Under the pieces are notes generated by a model that was not told where the DNA came from, searched no databases, and saw only the letters and a program-made list of their open reading frames with translations. 64,000 bases of DNA from Flavobacteriaceae bacterium S0862 (GTDB taxonomy: Bacteria > Bacteroidota > Bacteroidia > Flavobacteriales > Flavobacteriaceae). The position numbers were made by a program, and so were the translations under genes. The first letter of the stretch is position 1, and every line of letters begins with the position of its first letter. Below, piece after piece: positions 45,166 to 52,484 of this stretch. The stretch is from the NCBI GenBank assembly GCA_023015825.1, contig JALKAW010000007.1:1-64000 (forward strand), given 5' to 3'.

Positions 45166-46290
45166 GTGGCAAAAGAATATACATTCAGTCAGGTTAAGAA
45201 TTATAACCCTAATATCCCAGAATTAAAATTATCCTTTCGTAGTAATTTTTTGTGGTCACTTGATTTTTTCATTGATTTCATATTTAGCAAAAACAGAAAA
45301 CCAAAAAATGAAAACGACGTTGTTATAAAATCTAAAAAATCTGGTATTAGCAAAAGAATATTTGAGGAATTCATACAACAAAATAAAATTGAATATTTAA
45401 ATCCATTTCCACTTCCCGAGATTAACTCTGCTGATTTAACAAAAGAACAATTCACTAAGTGGCGAGTTAAAATAAACACGCCAATAATTTTAAGGGGATT
45501 CATAAAACAATCTAAAGCATGCCAAGACTGGTCATTGGATTGGTTGTTAGAAAATTTTGGTGACGAAAAAATACTTTGTCTTCCGCCAGATATAAAGAGC
45601 TTATTAGGTCAAGATGTGAAATTAATCGAGTTAACGGTTCATGACTTCTGTACCCAAGAGAAATATCGTGATTATTATATTAATAATCACCATACGATAT
45701 TTGATACGACCGATTTTTATAACAATTGCCAAGGTAGTAAAGTGGATAAGCTTCGAGGTCTAAAGCATGTTGTTTGCCAATGGTTTATATCTAGATCAAA
45801 TAAAACTGGCACAAAATTACACTGTGCAAACGGTGACAATATGTTTCTTAATGTAAAAGGTAGAAAAGAATGGCATTTTATCCACCCTTCTTATACACCG
45901 CTACTTTTTCCAGCATTAAGTAAATATGGAGTGTATGCTGTATCTGAAGTTGAAGAATCTATCAATGATAAATGGGAAACTATTATTGAAAAATATCCAC
46001 ATTTCAAGTATATTCCAATATATAAAGCAGTTCTGGAAGAAGGTGATGTCATGTTAAATCCACCTTGGTGGTGGCATACAGTTAGAAATCTAGATGATTT
46101 CACAGTAGGGTGTGCAACACGATACTTAGCTAATCTTAAAACTGCAAATAATATTCCTGCATTTAATTATTGTCAAATGGCGGATTCAATAAAACATCCA
46201 AAAAAATCAATTTATCCGCTGACCCTAGGGATGTTATTCTTTAGGCGTAGTAAGGAAAAGCTTATTAACTCTGTATTTTCAAAGAAATAG
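45166..46290 (+). CDS. Cupin_8/JmjC-like Fe(II)/2-oxoglutarate oxygenase-family protein with HxA metal motif
   Basis: A 374-residue protein starting at GTG. The core aligns with factor-inhibiting-HIF-type (Cupin_8) oxygenases. H219 in KLHCANGDNMF is the first metal ligand, followed with family spacing by N225, G232 and K234 (the 2-oxoglutarate lysine); H304 in NPPWWWHTV is the distal ligand and R324 lies in CATRYL. The acidic ligand of the HxD pair is Ala (A221). Loss of this carboxylate is the hallmark of Fe/2OG halogenases such as SyrB2, but could also mean an inactive enzyme. It faces the biosynthetic operon tail to tail, 16 bases from the exporter gene. A halogenation role is speculative. 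Confidence 0.75.
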   Translation: MAKEYTFSQVKNYNPNIPELKLSFRSNFLWSLDFFIDFIFSKNRKPKNENDVVIKSKKSGISKRIFEEFIQQNKIEYLNPFPLPEINSADLTKEQFTKWRVKINTPIILRGFIKQSKACQDWSLDWLLENFGDEKILCLPPDIKSLLGQDVKLIELTVHDFCTQEKYRDYYINNHHTIFDTTDFYNNCQGSKVDKLRGLKHVVCQWFISRSNKTGTKLHCANGDNMFLNVKGRKEWHFIHPSYTPLLFPALSKYGVYAVSEVEESINDKWETIIEKYPHFKYIPIYKAVLEEGDVMLNPPWWWHTVRNLDDFTVGCATRYLANLKTANNIPAFNYCQMADSIKHPKKSIYPLTLGMLFFRRSKEKLINSVFSKK

Positions 46291-46306
46291 AGGTATCCAT
46301 AAGCCA

Positions 46307-48553
46307 TTAAAGATATTTTTTAAACCAATTCAAAACCAACACGGGTGCTAAGATTAAATCTACAGCTAAAGCAAAAATTACGATCATAGCCGTAAAAATA
46401 CCTAGTATTGAGATTGTAACAGTTGTAGATTTTATTAAGACTAAAAAACCTCCGATTAATATAATACTTGTTGCCAATATCGCTTTACCACATTCTTTTT
46501 GAGCTAAATAGATTGCCTCCTCCTGATTTTTACCTTGTTTTCTCTCCCACTGATACTTACTTAATAGATGTATTGTGTCATCAACTGCTATTACAAAACC
46601 TATTGTAAAAATCAATGATATCTCACCTCTCAATTCTAAACCTGTAAATCCTAAAATACCTGCTGTTATAACAATTGGAATAAAATTCAATATCAGTGAT
46701 AAAAACATCAAAGCTATATTTTTAAAGATGAATCCCAAAGTAATTGCAACGACTATCATTGCCAATAATAGGCTTAGTAACATATTCTTTATGCTCTTTT
46801 TTTGTGATAGATCCATGAGAAAATTTATCCCTGAAATTCGTGTTTCAACTAATTCATTATCTATTAATTGTTGGACATCAAAAAGTACTTCTTGATTTAA
46901 CTTTTCAGCATCATGCCTACCTAACAAATCGGTTTGTGCCTTAAATTTGAAAACCGTCATCTTATCATTAAACAAGTAATTGTCTCTGGAATCATTGGTA
47001 AAATACTTCTCATATCTCGCTATATCACTTTCATTTATGAACGTATCCAAAAATGGTTTTTTTGACGGATATAAGGTCATGTGAATAGTTGAATAATATA
47101 AGATTGGTGACTTTACTGAATTGAGTTGATTATGTTTAGAAAGATAATCATGAACTTCCTTTAATGAATTCAATATATCTGGTTGATTCAATTTAATATC
47201 ATCCTTAGCAACGCAGACCAGTTCAAATGTTCTCGATCCTCCAAAATTATTTTCAAAAAAAATGTGTTCTTTTTTCAATTCACTATCCCTGGGAATCTTG
47301 TATTCAACACTATTCGTGTTTATAAACATAATACCTATTAATCCAATAATGAGCATTATAAATGAGGATATTAAAACCTTTCGCGGACTCTTCTGTAGTC
47401 TAATTGTTCTTTTGAAGAACCAATCAAAGAAATTATTGAAATTTTTACTTATTGAAAATAGACCCTTTAAAATGTTATTAACAAAAAAAGTTGGTATTAA
47501 AATTATTGTCAAGAAGTAGGTGAACATTACAATAATCCCAGATTCCAATCCTAGGTCTTGCATAGCCTTCATTGGTGAGATGAGAAGTGTAAAGAACCCT
47601 ATTGCTGTAGTGACAGAGGTTATGAATGTGGTCCACCCTATCTCATTAAGGGCTATATGCGTTGCTTTCTTTGCTGATCTTCCTTTTCTGCGTTCAGCAT
47701 CATATTTAATTGCCATGTGAATGACATCAGAGACTCCTACAATTAGGATAATAGTTGGGAAAATGCTAGACATCATCCCCAGGGGTCTTTCAAAGACAAC
47801 CATACTGCCTAAAAAAATCAGTATTGAACAGATAACTACGATTAGAGGAAATATAATAGCCCACGGTCTTTTAAATATAAACAATAGAGCAAGTAAGAGA
47901 AAAAACAAGATCCAATAAATGAAACTTTGAAATTCTTTAAAAAGTAATTGCTTAAAAGAATTCTCAATATGCTTTCTACCCCATAAATGATTTGTCAATT
48001 CAGGAAAATCGTGCCTTATATCATTAATTTTATCAAACAGTTCATCTATTTGATCCTTATTAAGTCCTTCTTTAAGCTCTATCCATAAAAACAATGATGT
48101 ACCATCCTTATTTATAAAAAGATCAGTTGTCTCCGAATCCTTGAATATTTTTGTTTTATATGAAGTGATATTGGCACTATCATCTATATTCAAATAGGGT
48201 AACTCAATAATCCCTAAAAGAGTTTTAGTTGGATATGACAAATCCGTTAGACTTCTTAATTTATGAATATTTGAAATTTGCTTAAGACTATCTGAAAATT
48301 CCTGAACTTTAAGTAGAAATGAATAATTGAAAATTCCATTCTCATTATGGATTGCCAGTAAAATTAAATTCTCTTCGGTTTTAATTTCAGATTTTATCCT
48401 TTCATAGAATTCATAGTCATTGTCATCTTTTTGAAAGTATTGAGCTGAATCTGCATTTACCTTTATCAAAGAAGCTTTTGATGCAAAAAACCAAGTAATT
48501 GCAACAACCAATATTAAAACTAAATATCTGTATTTAATTAAATATGATACCAT
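46307..48553 (-). CDS. MMPL/RND-family exporter
   Basis: A 748-residue membrane protein with the RND double-half layout. TM1 is at 10-28, then comes a periplasmic domain to about 205, a six-helix bundle (about 210-370; LGMMSSIFPTIILIVGVSDVIHM), a second periplasmic domain (about 410-600), and a second bundle with GEISLIFTIGFVIAVDDTIHLL. GVSDVIH and AVDDTIH are the proton-relay Asp motifs of MMPL proteins. MMPL exporters often move lipids or lipid-like metabolites (MmpL, HpnN). It is the last gene of the leftward operon, so it probably exports the cluster product. The substrate is inferred. Confidence 0.9.
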   Translation of the reverse strand: MVSYLIKYRYLVLILVVAITWFFASKASLIKVNADSAQYFQKDDNDYEFYERIKSEIKTEENLILLAIHNENGIFNYSFLLKVQEFSDSLKQISNIHKLRSLTDLSYPTKTLLGIIELPYLNIDDSANITSYKTKIFKDSETTDLFINKDGTSLFLWIELKEGLNKDQIDELFDKINDIRHDFPELTNHLWGRKHIENSFKQLLFKEFQSFIYWILFFLLLALLFIFKRPWAIIFPLIVVICSILIFLGSMVVFERPLGMMSSIFPTIILIVGVSDVIHMAIKYDAERRKGRSAKKATHIALNEIGWTTFITSVTTAIGFFTLLISPMKAMQDLGLESGIIVMFTYFLTIILIPTFFVNNILKGLFSISKNFNNFFDWFFKRTIRLQKSPRKVLISSFIMLIIGLIGIMFINTNSVEYKIPRDSELKKEHIFFENNFGGSRTFELVCVAKDDIKLNQPDILNSLKEVHDYLSKHNQLNSVKSPILYYSTIHMTLYPSKKPFLDTFINESDIARYEKYFTNDSRDNYLFNDKMTVFKFKAQTDLLGRHDAEKLNQEVLFDVQQLIDNELVETRISGINFLMDLSQKKSIKNMLLSLLLAMIVVAITLGFIFKNIALMFLSLILNFIPIVITAGILGFTGLELRGEISLIFTIGFVIAVDDTIHLLSKYQWERKQGKNQEEAIYLAQKECGKAILATSIILIGGFLVLIKSTTVTISILGIFTAMIVIFALAVDLILAPVLVLNWFKKYL

Positions 48554-48591
48554 TGATAAACAAGATAGGCATGGATTTATTTATTATCGAT

Positions 48592-49308
48592 TTATGATTT
48601 CTTAGCCAGTATACAAGCAAAATTACTCCATTTGAAAAAAACATTAGTGTGCTTGAAATTCGCTTTTCTTAATAATTTTATGTTTTCTTCCAAACTGGAA
48701 GGTAGCATCACATTCTTAAGACTCTCCTTTTTAGTTTTGATTTCAGTTTTCGTAAAATGATTTTGTTTCCAAATCTCATGTACATCCATATAGAAATCAT
48801 GATCATGTGATTCCTCATAGATTATTTTCTCACATAAAATAAAGTTCCCTTTAGGTTTTAAGGTATCATGTATGGTTTGTAACAGAGATAACCTATTTTT
48901 GGATTCTATGAACTGTAAGGTAAATGCTGCAACAATAAGATCTGCCGGTTGATAGTTGTATAACTCAATTTCTACTCTATGAAATATAACATTACTGATG
49001 TTAGAACATTTAATCTTTGCTTGTCTTAGCATAGGTTCAGATTTATCAAGACCGATGTATTTTACTTTTTTAATGGGGTTTGCATTATGAATACTCTTAA
49101 TGACTTCTCCAGTGGCCGTTCCTAAATCATACACTAAACTGTTTTCTGGAAGCAATTCTTTGGACATAATTCCAATTAATTCTTGAATTTGTGTATAACA
49201 AGGTATAGATTTTCTAACATGAGTGTCGAAAATCACAGAAACATGCTCATCAAACTTCCAGTCACCTAATCTGGACAACACTACTCTTTCAATATCCTTT
49301 GTCTTCAT
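48592..49308 (-). CDS. CmoA-like SAM-binding methyltransferase-fold enzyme
   Basis: A 238-residue protein that follows E. coli CmoA (carboxy-SAM synthase) along its full length: LGDWKFDEHVSVIFDTHVRK, SIPCYTQIQELIGI, VYDLGTATGEV, FTLQFIESKNRLSLL, KNVMLPSSLEENIKLLRKA. The SAM loop is DLGTATGE and the acidic adenosine contact lies in IGLDKSEPM. Compared with CmoA (numbering from memory), the carboxylate-recognising Arg199 is Lys and Asn132 is Ala, while Tyr39 is kept. It may therefore be a repurposed CmoA that methylates, or one that makes carboxy-SAM for the cluster. No cmoB partner is seen. It lies 21 bases after the ICMT-type gene. Confidence 0.8.
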   Translation of the reverse strand: MKTKDIERVVLSRLGDWKFDEHVSVIFDTHVRKSIPCYTQIQELIGIMSKELLPENSLVYDLGTATGEVIKSIHNANPIKKVKYIGLDKSEPMLRQAKIKCSNISNVIFHRVEIELYNYQPADLIVAAFTLQFIESKNRLSLLQTIHDTLKPKGNFILCEKIIYEESHDHDFYMDVHEIWKQNHFTKTEIKTKKESLKNVMLPSSLEENIKLLRKANFKHTNVFFKWSNFACILAKKS

Positions 49309-49329
49309 ACTCTTAATCTTAACAATTAA

Positions 49330-49941
49330 CTATATCCACTTTCTTGTCCGTTTTCTATACTTATCATATAAATTGCCATGCAATTTCATTAAATGTTCTT
49401 CTTCAAAAAAAATGCGAATTGAAAAAATCAAGTGAACTAATATAATGATGGTAAAAGTTATCATATTCGGTGTTACCATAAATAAACCTATTGTTCCTAA
49501 AAGCATACCTAATGCTATCGGATTTCTCGAAAATTTGTAAATTCCTTCAGTAATCAATGTCCCTTTTGTTTCTAATGAGTCAATCCCAATTCGCCAAGCC
49601 TCTTTTAATTGCATTTGAGAAATCCTTGTAAATAACAAGGATATAATCAATACCGCAACTCCAACCATTTTCAAATTCTTAATATTTAAATAATCTATTG
49701 GAACGAACAGATAATAAAATGTAGGAAATAAGGAATAGATTAGAATGTTTAATATAAGACAGATGAATATAACATTGCGATAAGCCTGCAATCTATACAT
49801 GATAGTATCATTTTTAGTTACCACTCTTGGATCCCTATTGTATTTTTTTTTGAAGGATTTTATATTAAAAACATATAATACTAGCAAGTAGAATACTATA
49901 TATATGATAAGAAATATCCTATAGAATACTTGATCTTCCAT
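49330..49941 (-). CDS. ICMT/PEMT-type membrane methyltransferase
   Basis: A 203-residue protein with about five transmembrane helices. The C-terminal part carries the isoprenylcysteine carboxyl methyltransferase/phospholipid methyltransferase motif: TEGIYKFSRNPIALGMLL, then EEEHLMKLHGNLYDKYRKRT. These residues bind SAM and the substrate head group at the membrane face. Relatives methylate carboxyl, amino or thiol groups of membrane lipids. In this operon it could methylate an amino or carboxyl group of the product. It follows the P450 gene by 29 bases. Confidence 0.85.
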   Translation of the reverse strand: MEDQVFYRIFLIIYIVFYLLVLYVFNIKSFKKKYNRDPRVVTKNDTIMYRLQAYRNVIFICLILNILIYSLFPTFYYLFVPIDYLNIKNLKMVGVAVLIISLLFTRISQMQLKEAWRIGIDSLETKGTLITEGIYKFSRNPIALGMLLGTIGLFMVTPNMITFTIIILVHLIFSIRIFFEEEHLMKLHGNLYDKYRKRTRKWI

Positions 49942-49970
49942 CGTTTAAGGGTTTTTTATGTTTATCTAAT

Positions 49971-51314
49971 TCATTTATTTACACGGTCAATTATGCTAAT
50001 TTTGGCATTTACCTTTTCTGGACACATTAATGCCGCCGATTTCACCACTAATTTTGGTGCTGGTATTATTTTAACATCATATCTCATTAAAGTTTTGATT
50101 ACTGTAAGAAATATGATCATCATTGAGTAATGATCTCCTATACATTTTCTATTTCCCCAACCAAAAGGCATAAAATGATGTTTTGGCCTATTTTTGGATT
50201 CTTCTTGATTAAATCGTTCAGGCATGAATTTATTTGGGTCATTCCAAAATTTTGGATTCCTGTGAACATTAAATAAAGAAATACATATTGTTTTACCCTT
50301 GGGAATAATATATCCATCAATACTAAATTTGATTTTAGCTTTTCTCCAAATTGAAAAAGCCACAGGGTAGAGTCTCATAGCTTCAAAAATGGCAGACGAA
50401 GTAACGGGGAAATCTTGATAAAAGCGTTCATTATAAACATAATCCCTAGGTTTACTTCTAACTTCATCCTTTATTTTTTGTAAACAGTTAGGATTTTCTC
50501 CTATAACATGCCAAAACATTGATAGACTACAAGCTATAGGAAAATATCCACCAGCCAACATAGTTTTCAGTTCATCCAGCATCAATCGCCTATCTTGCCT
50601 AGTTGAATTTGGACCTCCCAAAGCAGAAATCAAAGTATTGGCAAGATTATCTCTATTTTTAATTGAATTCCCTTTTTCTTGTATGATTGCATTTAGAATC
50701 GCATCAATTTTTTTATTAATTCTTCTTAGTTTTAAGTGCCCAAGTGTTGGTATCCAATAAGGAATAAAAAATGGGATTCCGTCAACAATATACTTTGTTC
50801 CAATTATGGTTACTTCTTTTATTTCATCAATTTTACTTGAAAAATCCGTGTCAAATAGGAGTCTACCTGAGGTCATAATTGCCATATCTCCCATTTTATC
50901 CGCGATGTCAAAAATTTTATTAGATTTAGTTAAAGGAATCCAATTATCTAATACCCTATCAATCTCAATATTTGCTTCCGAAATGTGTTTGTGAATTGTT
51001 TTAGAACTCAAAACTGGATTTAATAACCTCCTCTCATTTGCCCACATGTCTCCTTTACTCGTAACCATACCTAGTCCAAAAACAGTTTGAGTACGTTTCC
51101 CAATAAAATCTTCTTGATTAAAATCTTTCTGGTCTCTATTTAATATCTGCTTAGCTACATCTGGGTGATTAATTAAATAAAAAAATGAGCCACATTTTAC
51201 AACATCTCCATATTCACGCATTAGATCATGGAAATAAAAAGCCGGGAACATGGATGATTTTCTAAAAAATTTCAATAAGGGAGGTCCAGTTATTTGCTTG
51301 GTTGTTGATTCCAT
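49971..51314 (-). CDS. Cytochrome P450 with atypical I-helix
   Basis: A 447-residue soluble-type P450. The heme-binding loop is FGWGNRKCIGDH with ligand C391. The K-helix ExxR is EAMRL, and PERFNQEE precedes the heme loop. In the I-helix, where most P450s have AGxET or GGxDT, this one has GGYFPI (residues 255-260), so the acid-alcohol pair is F258-P259. CYP152 peroxygenases also have Pro at the Thr place (Arg-Pro). The enzyme may thus use peroxide or do non-monooxygenase chemistry. It lies between the GNAT and ICMT genes (36 and 29 bases). No ferredoxin or reductase gene is nearby. Confidence 0.9.
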   Translation of the reverse strand: MESTTKQITGPPLLKFFRKSSMFPAFYFHDLMREYGDVVKCGSFFYLINHPDVAKQILNRDQKDFNQEDFIGKRTQTVFGLGMVTSKGDMWANERRLLNPVLSSKTIHKHISEANIEIDRVLDNWIPLTKSNKIFDIADKMGDMAIMTSGRLLFDTDFSSKIDEIKEVTIIGTKYIVDGIPFFIPYWIPTLGHLKLRRINKKIDAILNAIIQEKGNSIKNRDNLANTLISALGGPNSTRQDRRLMLDELKTMLAGGYFPIACSLSMFWHVIGENPNCLQKIKDEVRSKPRDYVYNERFYQDFPVTSSAIFEAMRLYPVAFSIWRKAKIKFSIDGYIIPKGKTICISLFNVHRNPKFWNDPNKFMPERFNQEESKNRPKHHFMPFGWGNRKCIGDHYSMMIIFLTVIKTLMRYDVKIIPAPKLVVKSAALMCPEKVNAKISIIDRVNK

Positions 51315-51350
51315 AATTTGATGTTATAATGTTACACTATAGGCGATTTT

Positions 51351-52475
51351 TTAAGCAATTCTCTTTTTATATATTCTGTATTCTTTTATACAAATTCCAC
51401 CTATTTTCTTGAGTACAGAATTCATAGAATTATTATTTTCTAGTACATAGCTTGCATCTGCTTCATAAATTTTTAAATTATATAAAGCTTGCGTAATTTT
51501 ATGACATAAAACTAAATCTAATCCCCTTCCTTTATGGGCTTCTAGAACTCCTAATATCATAACACGACCCTTGTTTATTTTTCGTTTATACCATAAAAAC
51601 TTTAAAATCCCAACTAAAGTTAGTTTTCCTTTATAAACATACTTAATGGCTTGATTAATATCTGGGGCTGCCATTACAAACCCTATAATTTCTTCATCTT
51701 TCTCTAATATTAATGCTAAATCTAAAGGAGCAATCATTTTCAATTCTTTAGCCATTTCATAGAACTCTTTTTCACTTAATGGCATAAACCCCCAATTGTT
51801 AATATTACATTCGTTATAAACTTTGTTTAGTCTATTTAAATCATGTTTAAAATACTTACTAGATATGGGTCTTATCACAATACCATTATTTTTCATAGCT
51901 TGTAAGCTTCGCTCCAAAATATTACTATATTTTTTTTTGATCAACCTACCATCTATTTTATAAGCATAAAGGTCAACTTCCTTCTGAAATCCACAATGGG
52001 TCATTAATTGATCATAATATTCAAAATTGTAAGGCATTGATATCATGTTAGGGTATTCAAACCCCTTAATCAATATACCACAAGAGTCATTGGTTGTTAG
52101 ATTCGTTGGTCCGATCATAGATTTTATTCCCTTCTTACTTAGCCAATTAGAAGCCACATCGAATAATGCCTCTGCGACTTCTATGTCATCAAAAGAATCA
52201 AAATAACCAAAAAAACCTGAGCTATCATTATAAACATCAAGATGTGTTCTATTATGAATAACTGCAATCCTTCCAACATCCTGATAGTCCTTAACAGCAA
52301 TAAATAGCGCTATTTCAGAGTGATGTAAAAAAGGATTCTTTTTGGTGATTTTATTTTTTATTGAAATATTCAATTCTCCTACATAGTTTATATTGGACTT
52401 ATATAGCTTATATGGAAATCGAATAAATCGGTTTCGTTCTCTTGATGATTTAACTTCTATAACTTCTATTTTCAT
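51351..52475 (-). CDS. GNAT-like N-acyltransferase (YghO-like)
   Basis: A 374-residue protein. The first 190 residues (FIRFPYKLYKSNINYVGEL, FIAVKDYQDVGRIAVIHNR, SMIGPTNLTTNDSCGILIKG, FEYPNMISMPYNFEYY) match a conserved uncharacterised family of acyltransferase-like proteins. The last 180 hold a GNAT fold with acyl-CoA loop features (GVLEAHKGRGLDLVLCH; the GRG takes the place of the Q/RxxGxG/A loop). A role in N-acylation or condensation of an amine with an acyl thioester is plausible, since it directly follows the aminotransferase/reductase gene by 9 bases. The exact reaction is unknown. Confidence 0.7.
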   Translation of the reverse strand: MKIEVIEVKSSRERNRFIRFPYKLYKSNINYVGELNISIKNKITKKNPFLHHSEIALFIAVKDYQDVGRIAVIHNRTHLDVYNDSSGFFGYFDSFDDIEVAEALFDVASNWLSKKGIKSMIGPTNLTTNDSCGILIKGFEYPNMISMPYNFEYYDQLMTHCGFQKEVDLYAYKIDGRLIKKKYSNILERSLQAMKNNGIVIRPISSKYFKHDLNRLNKVYNECNINNWGFMPLSEKEFYEMAKELKMIAPLDLALILEKDEEIIGFVMAAPDINQAIKYVYKGKLTLVGILKFLWYKRKINKGRVMILGVLEAHKGRGLDLVLCHKITQALYNLKIYEADASYVLENNNSMNSVLKKIGGICIKEYRIYKKRIA

Positions 52476-52484
52476 AGATAATTA

